Source: Clostridia bacterium (lineage in GTDB: Bacteria; Bacillota; Clostridia; Oscillospirales; CAG-272). From it: a stretch of 46,442 nt of DNA. The notes beneath the pieces are model-generated. The model was not told where the DNA came from and did not search any database. It saw nothing but the letters and a program-made list of their open reading frames with translations. The stretch spans positions 1 through 46,442 of the forward strand of contig JAGBAS010000132.1 of assembly GCA_017938885.1 (NCBI GenBank), given 5' to 3'. Made by a program: the position numbers and the translations under genes. The stretch's first letter is position 1. Every line of letters starts with the position of its first letter. Shown one piece after another: positions 1 through 9,257 of the stretch.

Positions 1-48
1 ATTCTCGCTTTTGGAATCAACAATATGTGGGCTTTCCTCATACTCTTG

Positions 49-84
49 CCTTCCCCTGGGGGAAGGTGGCACGCCAAAGGCGTG
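49..84. repeat. Intergenic palindromic repeat (two hairpins)
   Basis: Two adjacent perfect hairpins: CCTTCCCC (49-56) with GGGGAAGG (59-66), then CACGCC (70-75) with GGCGTG (79-84). The block, continuing to about 96 (ACGGATGAGGG), resembles short palindromic repeats scattered between genes in many gut Clostridia. That family link is from memory. The rest of 1-270 shows no credible gene. Confidence 0.6.
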
Positions 85-273
85 ACGGATGAGGGTTACA
101 CGTCCCCATTCCGCTTGGTTCCGTCAGCCCGACAAACCCCAATTTACAGCTCGACTGTATTTCCATCCCATATTATATCACAGTCATTCGCGGTTTTCAA
201 GGGGCTACCGCAAAGTTCCTTTCCGTTTTGCACAAAAAATTCTCTGTTCCGCCCTGAAATATGGTGAATTCCC

Positions 274-302
274 TTGACATTCTGCCCGCTTTCCTTTATA
301 AT
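274..302 (+). promoter_or_regulatory. Consensus sigma-A promoter for the GH106-like gene
   Basis: TTGACA at 274-279 and TATAAT at 297-302 are separated by exactly 17 bases, a perfect housekeeping promoter. The start codon follows about 57 bases later, after an AGGAAAGGAG ribosome site. Confidence 0.9.
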
Positions 303-358
303 AAGGGTAGCGCGACGCGCCGTATTTTTCCCGCCTTTTATGGAGGAAAGGAGTCTGT

Positions 359-3300
359 ATGATCTACGACAAGAACCGAAAATCCCCCGCTCTGGACAGA
401 GAGCTGTTCAAGAACCCCACCGCCGAGTACCGCGGCACCCCCTTCTGGGCATGGAACTGCGATCTGAAGGCGGACGAGCTGTGCCGTCAGATCGATATTT
501 TCAAAGAAATGGGTCTGGGCGGCTTCCATATGCATTGCCGTGATGGTATGTCCACCACCTACCTCTCCGACGGCTTTATGGGTCTGGTCAAGGCCTGCAC
601 CGACCACGCCAAGGAGAACGAGATGTTGGCCTGGCTCTACGACGAGGACAAGTGGCCCTCGGGCTTCGGCGGCGGCTACGTGACGAAGGATGATGCATTC
701 CGTCAGCGCTACATTACCTTTACCTGTGACCCGGGCTACAAGACGCGCGACACCTCCCTCCTCATCGCCCGCTTTGACGTGGTGCTGGGGGAGGACAAAT
801 GTCTGAAGTCCTACCGCAAGGTCTCCGAGGATGAGGCTGTGGAGGGTACCCTCTGGACGGTCTGGCGGGAGCTTGCCGGCAAGAGCCCCTGGTACAACAA
901 CGAGTCCTACGTGGACACTCTCAATAAAAAGGCCATCGACCGTTTCATTGAAGTGACCCACGAGCGCTACCTTGAGACCGTGGGCGATGAATTCGGCAAA
1001 ACCGTCCCTGCCATCTTTACCGACGAGCCTCAGTTCATGCGTAAGGGTACCCTGGCCTTTGCCGACAGCCATCAGAACGTCCACCTGCCCTGGACGGATG
1101 ATCTGGAGGACACCTTCACGGCCGCCTACGGGGAATCCCTGATCGATCATTTGCCCGAGCTTCTGTGGGATCTGCCGAATGGCGAGATCTCCCTGACCCG
1201 CTACCACTACCACGATCACATCTCCGAGCGGTTCGCCGAGGCCTTTGCCGACAACTGCGGCGATTGGTGCAAGGCCCACGGCATTGAGCTGACGGGCCAC
1301 ATGATGGAGGAGCCCACCCTCCACTCCCAGACTGCCGCCATCGGTGACTGCATGCGCTCCTACCGAGGCTTCGGTATCCCCGGTATCGATATGCTCTGCG
1401 CCCGCTTCGAGTTCACCACCGCCAAGCAGTGCCAGTCCGCCGTCCACCAGTACGGCAAACCCGGCATGATGAGCGAGCTGTACGGCGTTACGGGCTGGGA
1501 CTTTGACTTCCGAGGCCACAAGCTCCACGGCGACTGGCAGGCCGCTCTGGGCGTCACCGTCCGCGTGCAACACCTGTCCTGGGTCTCCATGAAGGGTACC
1601 GCCAAGCGGGACTACCCCGCCTCCATCTCCTACCAGTCCCCCTGGTACAAGGAATATTCCTATGTTGAAGATCACTTCGGCCGCGTGAACACCGCGCTGA
1701 CTCGCGGTAAGCCCCTGGTCAAGGTGGCGGTCATGCATCCCGTGGAGAGCTACTGGCTCCACTGGGGCCCCAATGAGCAGACCGCGCTCATCCGCGACAA
1801 GCTGGACGGCAACTTCCAGAACGTCACCGACTGGCTCCTGCGGGGTAACATCGACTTCGACTACATCTGCGAGTCCACCTTCCCTGTGCAATGTCCCGTG
1901 GGCGGCTCGCCCCTGACCGTGGGCGAGATGGCCTACGACGTGGTGGTGGTTCCCGAGTGCGAGACCCTGCGCTCCACTACGCTGGATCGTCTGGAGGCCT
2001 TCAAGGCTGCGGGCGGTAAGCTGGTGTTCATGGGTGACGCTCCCAAGTACGAGGACGCCAAGCCCTCGGCACGCGGTAAGGCACTCTTTGACAAGTCCAT
2101 CCGAATCGGCTTCAACCGCGGCGCTCTGCTGGACGCTCTGTACGAGGACCGCACCGTGGAGATCCGCAACTTTGGCGGTGCCTTCACCGGCAATCTGATC
2201 CACCAGGTCCGCCGCGACACCGACGGTCTGTGGCTGTTCATCTCCCAGGCAAACGAGCCCTACAACAAGGACGTGGCCCGCGAGCAGGGTATTCACATTT
2301 ACGTTAAGGGTAAGTACAAGGTCGAGCTGTGGGACACCATTACGGGTGAAGTCAAGCCCATCCGCTACAGCAACAAGGGGGGCAAGACCCACATCGTCAT
2401 GAGCCTGTTCGACTACGATTCGGCTCTCCTCTACCTCCGCGACACCGAGGAGGACAGCAGCTACGAGCCCGTGGCCGCTCCCGCTCCCACCCCCATCGGG
2501 ATCAAGCGCATGACCGACGGCTACGCCGCCTGGGCTGAAGCCGACACCACTGCCCCCGTGGCTGAGATCCCCATGACGGTGCCCTACACCCTGTCCGAGC
2601 CTAACGTGCTTCTGCTGGATATGGCTCGCTACGCCCTGGATGATGAAGATCTGCATCCCACCGAGGAGATCCTCCGCATCGACGCGGCCGTCCGCCGCCG
2701 TCTGGGCTTCCCCGCCGGCAAGGCACAGCCTTGGGTCATGGAGGACAAGCCCGCCGAGCATACCGTGACCCTGGAATTCACGGTGTACAGCGACATTGAC
2801 TACGCTGATCCTTATATCGCGTTGGAGGATGCCGACATCGCCACCATCCAGTGGAACGGCGAGGCCGTCACCGCAAAGCCCGAGGGATACTACGTAGACC
2901 TGGCCATTCAGAAGGTGGCTCTGCCTCCTCTCCGCAAGGGTATCAACACTCTGACCGTCACCATTCCCTTCGCGGTGCGCTCCAACTGCGAGGCCATGTA
3001 CCTGCTGGGTAACTTCGGTGTCCGCGTGGCGGGCCGTCTCCTGACCGTGACCGAACTGCCCAAGACCGTGGGCTTCTCGGATCTGACCTACCAGGGCTTG
3101 CCCTTCTACGGCGGTGCTATCTCCTACCGCATCCCCGTAGACGCGCCCGCTGACTGGTCAGCGCTGGTGCAGGTGCCTCACTACACCGCCGCCGTCAACA
3201 CGGTGGAGCTGGACGGCGAGAAGCGGGCCGTCATCGCCTACCCGCCCTACGTGGCCGATATCGGCGTGATCCCCGCAGGCAGGCACGAGCTGACCGTCAC

Positions 3301-3469
3301 GGCCTACATCACCCGCCGCAACTGCTTCGGCGACGTCCACGACGCCGACGAGCGTCTGGCATGGCAGGGTCCCTCCGCCTGGGTCACGGGCGGGTCGTCC
3401 TGGACCTATGAGTACAGACTGCGGAGAACGGGCGTGCTGACCACACCTGTGATCTTGAAGAAAAATTGA
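359..3469 (+). CDS. Glycoside hydrolase, GH106-like (alpha-L-rhamnosidase clan)
   Basis: A 1036-residue protein that probably cleaves terminal alpha-L-rhamnose or a related sugar from oligosaccharides. The N-terminal part reads as the TIM-barrel region of GH106-like enzymes: an early RGTPFWAWN, a GLGGFHMHCRDG turn, and WLYDEDKWPSG near residues 94-104. A beta-sandwich-rich C-terminus (about residues 760-1036) follows. There is no signal peptide, so it is likely cytoplasmic and acts on imported oligosaccharides. The ATG at 359 is set by the ribosome site just upstream. It is monocistronic, between a consensus promoter and a terminator hairpin. GH106-like is a motif judgement; the exact CAZy family and substrate are unproven. 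Two GH78-like genes at 13960 and 19618 fit a rhamnose theme. Confidence 0.75.
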   Translation: MIYDKNRKSPALDRELFKNPTAEYRGTPFWAWNCDLKADELCRQIDIFKEMGLGGFHMHCRDGMSTTYLSDGFMGLVKACTDHAKENEMLAWLYDEDKWPSGFGGGYVTKDDAFRQRYITFTCDPGYKTRDTSLLIARFDVVLGEDKCLKSYRKVSEDEAVEGTLWTVWRELAGKSPWYNNESYVDTLNKKAIDRFIEVTHERYLETVGDEFGKTVPAIFTDEPQFMRKGTLAFADSHQNVHLPWTDDLEDTFTAAYGESLIDHLPELLWDLPNGEISLTRYHYHDHISERFAEAFADNCGDWCKAHGIELTGHMMEEPTLHSQTAAIGDCMRSYRGFGIPGIDMLCARFEFTTAKQCQSAVHQYGKPGMMSELYGVTGWDFDFRGHKLHGDWQAALGVTVRVQHLSWVSMKGTAKRDYPASISYQSPWYKEYSYVEDHFGRVNTALTRGKPLVKVAVMHPVESYWLHWGPNEQTALIRDKLDGNFQNVTDWLLRGNIDFDYICESTFPVQCPVGGSPLTVGEMAYDVVVVPECETLRSTTLDRLEAFKAAGGKLVFMGDAPKYEDAKPSARGKALFDKSIRIGFNRGALLDALYEDRTVEIRNFGGAFTGNLIHQVRRDTDGLWLFISQANEPYNKDVAREQGIHIYVKGKYKVELWDTITGEVKPIRYSNKGGKTHIVMSLFDYDSALLYLRDTEEDSSYEPVAAPAPTPIGIKRMTDGYAAWAEADTTAPVAEIPMTVPYTLSEPNVLLLDMARYALDDEDLHPTEEILRIDAAVRRRLGFPAGKAQPWVMEDKPAEHTVTLEFTVYSDIDYADPYIALEDADIATIQWNGEAVTAKPEGYYVDLAIQKVALPPLRKGINTLTVTIPFAVRSNCEAMYLLGNFGVRVAGRLLTVTELPKTVGFSDLTYQGLPFYGGAISYRIPVDAPADWSALVQVPHYTAAVNTVELDGEKRAVIAYPPYVADIGVIPAGRHELTVTAYITRRNCFGDVHDADERLAWQGPSAWVTGGSSWTYEYRLRRTGVLTTPVILKKN

Positions 3470-3486
3470 TTTTTCGTATACAGAGA

Positions 3487-3518
3487 GAACCACCGCGCAA
3501 GCGGTGGTTCGTTCTCTT
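3487..3518 (+). terminator. Rho-independent terminator after the GH106-like gene
   Basis: A perfect 10-bp stem GAACCACCGC (3487-3496) / GCGGTGGTTC (3501-3510) closed by a GCAA tetraloop, followed by a modest T-rich stretch. It lies 17 bases after the stop codon. Confidence 0.75.
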
Positions 3519-3580
3519 ATGGAATTTTCATGGCATCTCTAAAAACTCATCGTGCGGCGAGCGGTTTAGGGAGGTTCCCT

Positions 3581-4345
3581 TCAGTATACCACCGTTACGT
3601 CTCCCTCCAGGGCATCCAGGACGCGGCGGCGGAGCAGGAAGAAGTAATGCCTCCGCACCAGATACAGGCCTTCGGTCTCCCTTCGTGCCGTGAAGAAGAA
3701 GCCCTTTCCCCCAAGCCCCCGTGGAGATACGAGGTAGGGGGTGACCACCAGCACCGCAACGCCCCGTTCAGATGCCATGGAGCGGGCGGAGCGGATGAAG
3801 AAGGAGCCGAGCGACAGGGAAGCACCCCGAGGGGGAACCAGTATGCGGATCCGGTGATTTGTCAGTTCTTTTTCCAACAGTCGGTTCATGCGGCGGGAGC
3901 GCATGACGGCCAACAGGGTCAGGAGTGCCGTGCCAAAGAACAGAAAGGGAAGGGCGGCCGCCGACAGGATGGCCACGGTCACCACGGCACCCACCGCCAG
4001 AACGAGAGACAGAATGATCTGCACCACCCGCACCCGACGGACGTACTGCCAGAGCTTGGCGATGACCGCCACGGGCGCAGATTCCATGACACTTTCCCAT
4101 AGGTAGCGAAGAAAGGAACGCTTGCGGTAATGGTGGGCGCGGCGGTTGGCTTCCTCCAGGAGACGCTCCTCCTTATGGGTGCCCTTGGTTTTCCGTTTCA
4201 GGCGGGTCAGGGGCTTGTCCTCCAGCCGGTGTGCCTGTAGCTCACGGCGCAGATCCGACAGCTCCCGCTCCAGGCGGGCATTCTCTCGCCGCTCTGCGGC
4301 CAGCTCACGGCGGAGACGCGCGATCTCCCGATCCTTACGATTCAT
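3581..4345 (-). CDS. Coiled-coil membrane protein, unknown function
   Basis: A 254-residue protein I do not recognise. Residues 1-45 are strongly charged heptad-like sequence (RLRRELAAERRENARLEREL), predicting a coiled coil. A basic stretch follows, then two adjacent hydrophobic segments at about 106-125 and 128-149, and a soluble, positively charged C-terminal domain (about 160-254) with several R-rich turns. The probable topology is both ends in the cytoplasm. The start is fixed by AAGGAGG five bases upstream of the ATG. It sits downstream of the GHL10 lipoprotein on the same strand, separated by a GC-rich palindrome. Possible roles include an envelope scaffold; no enzymatic motif is visible. 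Confidence 0.7.
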   Translation of the reverse strand: MNRKDREIARLRRELAAERRENARLERELSDLRRELQAHRLEDKPLTRLKRKTKGTHKEERLLEEANRRAHHYRKRSFLRYLWESVMESAPVAVIAKLWQYVRRVRVVQIILSLVLAVGAVVTVAILSAAALPFLFFGTALLTLLAVMRSRRMNRLLEKELTNHRIRILVPPRGASLSLGSFFIRSARSMASERGVAVLVVTPYLVSPRGLGGKGFFFTARRETEGLYLVRRHYFFLLRRRVLDALEGDVTVVY

Positions 4346-4365
4346 GTCATCCTCCTTGGAAACAG

Positions 4366-4396
4366 CGGCGCGCCGAATCGATCGGCGCGCCGTTTT
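4366..4396. terminator. GC-rich palindrome between lipoprotein and membrane gene
   Basis: Arms CGGCGCGCCGA (4366-4376) and TCGGCGCGCCG (4382-4392) are perfectly complementary over 11 bp. A T run follows on the plus strand (4393-4396). On the minus strand, the direction of the flanking genes, the T tract is poor (CTGTTT), so it may only attenuate read-through. Confidence 0.5.
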
Positions 4397-4419
4397 GTAG
4401 TACTTGCGGGTCAGAATCC

Positions 4420-5877
4420 TTACTCAGCGGTTTCGGGGGCATCCTTATGCCAGGTGACCTCCTTGAGGTAGGCCGAGAAGGCCTCGTGCTCCTGCTTGGT
4501 GTCGGGGACGATGGCACCGCTTCCGCGATCCCAGAGGTATTGGTAGCAGAAGACAGTAACTCCCACGCATTTCTCCAGGGACTCGGTGTATTGCAGGGAA
4601 CGGAGCATAATGTCCTTGTGGCGGGTCCATTCGTCCTTACCGGCGGCCCCTGCGTAGTTGTCTACGCCCGACAGAGCCTTGCCGAAGGACATACCGACGA
4701 TGAGGCTGACGTAGTCGGTCTTGATGATGTCCTGCCAGATCATGCAGGTCTTGTCAAAGGCCCAGGAGGCGTGCTCAAAGCCGAAGTAGACCTGCGGCAT
4801 GATGTAATCCAGATAACCCGGATTGCCGCACCAGGTCTCCACGTCGGCGTAGTGGCTGTTCATGACTGTGTTGATGTTGCCGGCGGGGGAGATGCCGAAG
4901 AGGGCACGGAGGTCGTGGGCCTTGACGGTGGCGTACAGCTCGGCGACCAGGGTGCTCAGGCAGTCCTTACGCCAGGCGGCCAGATCCAGCTTGCCACCGT
5001 CCTTTTTGTAGGTATTGTAGGCCTTGGCATCAAAGGAAGCGTCGGTGGTGGGGTAGAAGTAGTCGTCCATATGGATGCCATCCATTTCGTACCTGGCGAG
5101 GATCTCGGCGGCACCGTCGCAGATGAGCTTTCTCACCTCGGGATGGGCGATATTGAGGTACCAGTTCTTGTTGACGAAGACGATGTAATCGCCCTTCTTG
5201 TCTTTGTCGTTGTACCACTGCTTGATGAGGTACTTGTCGTCCACCTGCTTGATCTCGTCCTCGGTCATACCGCGCATGGGGTTGATCCAGCCGTGAACCG
5301 ACAGGCCGCGCTCGGCGCAGAGCTCCATGATGACGGCGATGGGATCGTAGTCGAACTCACCGGCATAGGAGCCCATGGAATACTTGCTGGGCGGATAGAC
5401 CTCGGAGGGATACATACTGTCGGCATAGGGGCGGAGCTGAAGGACCACGGTGTTGAAGCCGTCGCTCACCGTGTTGTCCAGCACCTTCTCCATGCGCTTA
5501 CGGAAATCTGCCTCGGCACGTTGGGCAGAGCCGGCGGTGTAGATGGGTTGAAGGTCGAACTGGGAGAGCCAGAGGGCTTTCCAATCGTTGTCAATGGTCT
5601 CGGGATGGGAGGGGACGAAAGGAATGGTACCGTCGGGCACCTTTTCGGTTTCGGGTTCGGTGGGGGCTTCGGTAGGGACTTCGGTGGTCTCGGGCTCGGT
5701 CATGGGTTCGGTCTCCTTTTCTGTGGGGGGCTCGGTGGGGGTGTCGGCGGGCGCGGGTGTGCTTTCGGGGGCCGAGGTAGTTCCCTCGGGGTTACGGCTG
5801 TCGCAGGCAGCCAGGGTCACGAGCAGAGCCAGGCAGAGCATGGCAAAGAGCCCTAAAAGCTTGTAGTGACGTTTCAT
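4420..5877 (-). CDS. Secreted lipoprotein with GHL10-type (family 10-like) glycosyl hydrolase domain
   Basis: A 485-residue lipoprotein: N-terminal signal peptide with lipobox LAAC (Cys25), a Pro/Thr/Glu-rich linker (about 31-85), then a (beta/alpha)8-type domain from about 92. Landmarks fit the GHL10 family (PF02638): WKALWLSQFD, NTVVLQLRPYADSMYPS, VHGWINPMRG, DGIHMDDYFYP and YLDIMPQVYFGF-like strands, where the start of a typical member recruits women-free TIM-barrel geometry. It is predicted to sit on the outer face of the membrane and act on peptidoglycan or exopolysaccharide; the true substrate of this family is poorly known. AAGGAG lies six bases before the ATG. It starts 15 bases after the AraC gene stops, so the two are probably co-transcribed. 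Confidence 0.8.
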   Translation of the reverse strand: MKRHYKLLGLFAMLCLALLVTLAACDSRNPEGTTSAPESTPAPADTPTEPPTEKETEPMTEPETTEVPTEAPTEPETEKVPDGTIPFVPSHPETIDNDWKALWLSQFDLQPIYTAGSAQRAEADFRKRMEKVLDNTVSDGFNTVVLQLRPYADSMYPSEVYPPSKYSMGSYAGEFDYDPIAVIMELCAERGLSVHGWINPMRGMTEDEIKQVDDKYLIKQWYNDKDKKGDYIVFVNKNWYLNIAHPEVRKLICDGAAEILARYEMDGIHMDDYFYPTTDASFDAKAYNTYKKDGGKLDLAAWRKDCLSTLVAELYATVKAHDLRALFGISPAGNINTVMNSHYADVETWCGNPGYLDYIMPQVYFGFEHASWAFDKTCMIWQDIIKTDYVSLIVGMSFGKALSGVDNYAGAAGKDEWTRHKDIMLRSLQYTESLEKCVGVTVFCYQYLWDRGSGAIVPDTKQEHEAFSAYLKEVTWHKDAPETAE

Positions 5878-5892
5878 GATGTACTCCTTATA

Positions 5893-6732
5893 TTATGTAA
5901 TTGGGTTTCGATTCTTACCGCATTGCCGCTTTTCCTCCTCGGGGGTGAGACCGAACCGCTTTTTGTACTGGCGGTAGAAGGAGGAATAATCGGTGTAGCC
6001 GGCATCCTTGGCGGCGGTGGCAGCGGGGATACCGCCTTGAATGGCCTTACGGGCGGCGGTCAAACGCTTGAGAATGACGTAATCCCAGATGGAGACGCCC
6101 GTGGATTGGCGGAAGGTACGGTTGAGGTAGGAGCGGGAAAAGCCGAACCGTTTTTCCAATGCCTCCATTCCCTCCACGGCGGCGGGATCCTCGTTGATGC
6201 AGTCGATGATCTGCCCCACCAAGGGTCTGGCATCCGGTAAGCTCTCGGTATCCGCCTTCACCCGGGCAGCGCGGGACAGCTCGTAGAGCAGGGCGGGGAG
6301 GTACGCCAGGATGAGATTGCGCGCCTCGTCGGGGGGAACGCTCCCGTCCGTGATGCGCAGAAGCATATCCCGTACCCGATCCAGGGCCTTGGAGGGAGGG
6401 AGCATATTCCGCTGACCCAAGGGGCGGCCGCGAAAGGCCGAGAGCAGAGCCTCCTTGCAGGCGGGCTCCACAAGGGAGGGAGCGAAGTGAAGGGCGATGC
6501 GCTCGTAGGGCTTTTCGGGGCTGATATGGAGTTTGTGGGTCTCCCCATCCCGCATGACCAGGATACAGCCCTGGGTCAGGGGATAGTCGTGCCCCTCCAC
6601 AGTGTAGTAGCCCTGTCCGTCCAGAAAGCAGTAAATTTCATAGCGGTTGTGGGCGTGAAGGGGAAAATTATTCTCTGATGGCGCGGGGGTCAGGGTATGG
6701 TGAAGCTCCAGATCGGCATCCTTGTATTGCAT
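5893..6732 (-). CDS. AraC-family transcriptional regulator
   Basis: A 279-residue regulator with an N-terminal cupin-like sensor (PLHAHNRYEIYCFLDGQ at about 24-40, typical sugar-binding layout) and a C-terminal pair of helix-turn-helix motifs (about 185-275: FGFSRSYLNRTFRQSTG, then AGYTDYSSFYRQYKKRFG). Such proteins usually activate carbohydrate genes when bound to their sugar. I chose the ATG at 6732 because GAGGA lies five bases upstream; a GTG at 6744 in the same frame has no ribosome site. It heads a minus-strand unit with the GHL10 lipoprotein and has its own promoter. Its ligand cannot be read from the sequence. Confidence 0.9.
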   Translation of the reverse strand: MQYKDADLELHHTLTPAPSENNFPLHAHNRYEIYCFLDGQGYYTVEGHDYPLTQGCILVMRDGETHKLHISPEKPYERIALHFAPSLVEPACKEALLSAFRGRPLGQRNMLPPSKALDRVRDMLLRITDGSVPPDEARNLILAYLPALLYELSRAARVKADTESLPDARPLVGQIIDCINEDPAAVEGMEALEKRFGFSRSYLNRTFRQSTGVSIWDYVILKRLTAARKAIQGGIPAATAAKDAGYTDYSSFYRQYKKRFGLTPEEEKRQCGKNRNPIT

Positions 6733-6773
6733 GGGAATCCTCACTTAGGAAATTGTAGGCTGTAAACGCTACC

Positions 6774-6802
6774 AGTATACCATAATTTGCGCCAAAATGC
6801 AA
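6774..6802 (-). promoter_or_regulatory. Promoter of the AraC/lipoprotein unit
   Basis: On the minus strand, TTGCAT (6797-6802) and TATACT (6774-6779) are spaced by 17 bases, about 45 bases upstream of the AraC start. Confidence 0.6.
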
Positions 6803-6955
6803 GATGTTCCAAAGAAGTTTCGGTTTTCCAAGAATACTTTTTCATCCTGTCTGGACATAATAACTAAATTTCATCACGTCGGTTCATGATATTTGACCGA
6901 AATGCAGAAAATGGCGAAGGAGGGGGAAACCAATGAAAAAATATGCAAAAACGGC

Positions 6956-6984
6956 TTGACAAATCCTTGCTTTGTCTGTATAAT
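6956..6984 (+). promoter_or_regulatory. Consensus sigma-A promoter of the arg genes
   Basis: TTGACA (6956-6961), a 17-base spacer and TATAAT (6979-6984): a perfect match 52 bases before argC. Confidence 0.9.
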
Positions 6985-6997
6985 AGTATGTATCTGT

Positions 6998-7021
6998 TGC
7001 ATTTGATTACATAAATATGCA
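6998..7021 (+). promoter_or_regulatory. Possible ArgR/AhrC operator
   Basis: An AT-rich stretch just after the expected transcription start, bounded by the inverted arms TGCAT (6998-7002) and ATGCA (7017-7021), with an ARG-box-like CATAAATATGCA inside. ArgR control of argC operons is well established, but this match to the Bacillus ARG box is partial, so the call is an inference. Confidence 0.3.
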
Positions 7022-7035
7022 GAAAGAGTGAATAA

Positions 7036-7971
7036 ATGAAAAAAATATACATTGACGGACAGGCCGGAACAACAGGCCTGCGTATCCGTGAACGACTGGC
7101 AGAAAGAACCGACGTCACGGTCCTGACGCTTCCCGAGGACAAGCGCAAGGATACAAATGCCCGCCGCGAGATCATGAACCAAGTGGACATCGTGTTCCTC
7201 TGCCTCCCCGACGCCGCCGCCCGCGAGGCCGTCACCCTCATCGAAAACCCCGCCGTCAAGGTGCTGGACACCTCCACCGCCCATCGCACCAATCCCGCCT
7301 GGGCTTATGGATTCCCCGAGCTGGGGGATGAGTTCTATGAGAAGGTCAAAACCTCCAACCGCATAGCTGTCCCCGGTTGCCATGCCAGCGGCTTCATCGC
7401 CCTGGTGCGCCCTTTGGTGCAGGCAGGACTGCTCTCCCCCGATGCCAAGCTCTCCGCCACTTCCCTCACGGGTTACAGCGGCGGCGGCAAAAATATGATT
7501 GCCGACTATGAGAATCCCGGCCGCGACACCCTATTGGATGCTCCCCGCCAGTACGCCCTGGGGCAGGCTCATAAGCACCTGCCCGAGATGCAGGCTTTTA
7601 CGGGCTTGCACCAAGCCCCCGTATTTCTTCCCATCGTGGGCGACTTCTACTCGGGCATGGAGGTCACCGTCCCCTTGTTCGGCTCGGATGTGAAGGGCGC
7701 GACTCCCGAGGAGCTTCTTGCCCTCTACCGCAAGACCTACGACGGTTCTCCCCTCGTCCGCGCGGCCAATTCGGACGAAAACGGCTTCCTCTCCGCAGGT
7801 TCTATGACGGGGAAGGACAGTATGGAGATCAGCGTATACGGCAACACCTCCGGCGACCGCATGATCCTGGTCGCCCGCTACGACAACCTGGGCAAGGGCG
7901 CCAGCGGTGCCGCCGTGGAGTGTCTCAACATCCTGCTGGGGACGGAGCCTACGTCCAATCTCGTTGTATAA
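7036..7971 (+). CDS. argC: N-acetyl-gamma-glutamyl-phosphate reductase
   Basis: Reduces N-acetylglutamyl-5-phosphate to the semialdehyde with NADPH, the third step of arginine synthesis. At 311 residues it belongs to the short (type 2) ArgC group. The N-terminus carries a dinucleotide-binding glycine turn (IDGQAGTTGLRIRERL, residues 6-21). The catalytic cysteine is Cys115 in PGCHASG. Later conserved stretches include SLTGYSGGGKNMI. The ATG at 7036 follows AGAAAGAG. It is first in argC-argJ-argB-argD, with argJ 36 bases downstream. Confidence 0.95.
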   Translation: MKKIYIDGQAGTTGLRIRERLAERTDVTVLTLPEDKRKDTNARREIMNQVDIVFLCLPDAAAREAVTLIENPAVKVLDTSTAHRTNPAWAYGFPELGDEFYEKVKTSNRIAVPGCHASGFIALVRPLVQAGLLSPDAKLSATSLTGYSGGGKNMIADYENPGRDTLLDAPRQYALGQAHKHLPEMQAFTGLHQAPVFLPIVGDFYSGMEVTVPLFGSDVKGATPEELLALYRKTYDGSPLVRAANSDENGFLSAGSMTGKDSMEISVYGNTSGDRMILVARYDNLGKGASGAAVECLNILLGTEPTSNLVV

Positions 7972-8007
7972 ATATTCATTGTCACATCAAAGATATAGGA
8001 GTTCATC

Positions 8008-9231
8008 ATGACCACCATTACCCAGATTCCCGGCGGTGTTTGCGCCGCCAAGGGCTTTACCGCAAACGGCATCCACTGCGGCATCCGCAAGAACAAGACC
8101 AAGCACGACCTGGCGGTGATCTATTCCGACGTAAAGGCCGCCACCGCCTGCGTCTACACCACCAACCGCGTCAAGGGCGCGCCTCTGACCGTCACCAAGA
8201 ACCACATCGCCGACGGCTTTGCTCAGGCCGTGATCTGCAACAGCGGCAACGCTAATACCTGTAACGCAAACGGTATCGAGATCGCCGAGCAGATGTCCGA
8301 CCTCCTGGGCGAGGCTCTGCATATTGCCCCCGCCGACGTGGTGGTCGCCTCCACCGGCGTCATCGGACAGACCCTGGACATTACCCCTATTGCAAATGGT
8401 ATCCCCGCTCTCGTGGCAGGCCTCAACAAGAACGGCTCCTCGGACGCCGCCCACGGCATCATGACCACCGACACCAAGGTCAAGGAGATCGCTCTGGAAT
8501 TTACGGTGGGCGGTAAGACCTGCCACATCGGCGGTATCGCCAAGGGCTCGGGTATGATCCACCCCAACATGGCCACCATGCTGGTGTTCATCACCACTGA
8601 CTGTGCCGTATCTCCCGAAATGCTCCAGAAGGCCTTATCCACCGATATTCAGGCCACCTTCAACATGGTCAGCGTGGACGGTGACACCTCCACCAACGAT
8701 ATGGTCACCCTTATGGCCAACGGACAAGCAGGGAACGACCTCATCACCGCCGAGGGCGAGGACTTCAACGCCTTCATGAAGGCCCTGAACACCCTGACCG
8801 TCTACCTTTGCCGCTGTATTGCCGCTGACGGCGAGGGCGCGACCCGCCTCTTTGAGTGTGAGGTCAAGGGCGGTAAGGACATCGAATCCGCCCGAAAGAT
8901 CGCCAAGTCGGTCATCTGTTCCTCCCTTATGAAGGCCGCCATCTTCGGCGCTGACGCCAACTGGGGCCGTGTGCTCTGTGCCATCGGCTACAGCGGGGTG
9001 GAGACGAACGTGAATGGCATCGACGTGGTCTTCTCCTCCCGCAAGGGCGAGATCCTGGTCTGCAAGAACGGCGCGGGCGTGGACTTCTCCGAGGAGATCG
9101 CCAAGGAGATCCTTCTGGAGGACGAGATCACCGTCAAGGTCACCCTCTCCGACGGTTGTGCCGAGGCCACCGCGTGGGGCTGTGATCTGACCTACGAGTA
9201 CGTCAAGATCAACGGGGACTACCGAACTTGA
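8008..9231 (+). CDS. argJ: Bifunctional ornithine acetyltransferase / N-acetylglutamate synthase
   Basis: Transfers the acetyl group from N-acetylornithine to glutamate, closing the acetyl cycle and, in bifunctional forms, making N-acetylglutamate from acetyl-CoA. The 407-residue precursor has the self-cleavage site KGSGMIHPNMATML, with Thr190 as N-terminal nucleophile of the beta chain, and the upstream oxyanion TTG pair (STGVIG, residues 115-120). The ATG follows TAGGAG. Because ArgJ is present, the pathway is the cyclic one and no argE is needed for it. The mono- versus bifunctional state cannot be decided from sequence alone. Confidence 0.95.
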   Translation: MTTITQIPGGVCAAKGFTANGIHCGIRKNKTKHDLAVIYSDVKAATACVYTTNRVKGAPLTVTKNHIADGFAQAVICNSGNANTCNANGIEIAEQMSDLLGEALHIAPADVVVASTGVIGQTLDITPIANGIPALVAGLNKNGSSDAAHGIMTTDTKVKEIALEFTVGGKTCHIGGIAKGSGMIHPNMATMLVFITTDCAVSPEMLQKALSTDIQATFNMVSVDGDTSTNDMVTLMANGQAGNDLITAEGEDFNAFMKALNTLTVYLCRCIAADGEGATRLFECEVKGGKDIESARKIAKSVICSSLMKAAIFGADANWGRVLCAIGYSGVETNVNGIDVVFSSRKGEILVCKNGAGVDFSEEIAKEILLEDEITVKVTLSDGCAEATAWGCDLTYEYVKINGDYRT

Positions 9232-9257
9232 TCCGCTCGCTCCTCAAGTTCAGGAAG

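Noticed and set aside
338..2761. Long open frame antisense to the GH106-like gene
   Set aside because: It is the complement of a GC-rich gene with strong motifs, has no ribosome site and encodes Gly/Val/His-rich nonsense. Similar long antisense frames over 13.9-16.5, 19.5-21.5, 28.2-29.8 and 36.9-39.2 kb were rejected for the same reason.
4366..4396. Strong terminator of the GHL10 lipoprotein gene
   Set aside because: The stem is good but the T tract lies on the wrong strand for the minus-strand genes, so only a weak or attenuating role is claimed.
3530..5856. Plus-strand frames opposite the coiled-coil and lipoprotein genes
   Set aside because: They mirror Thr/Pro/Glu-rich or Arg-rich codons of the real genes and carry no recognisable domain or start signal.
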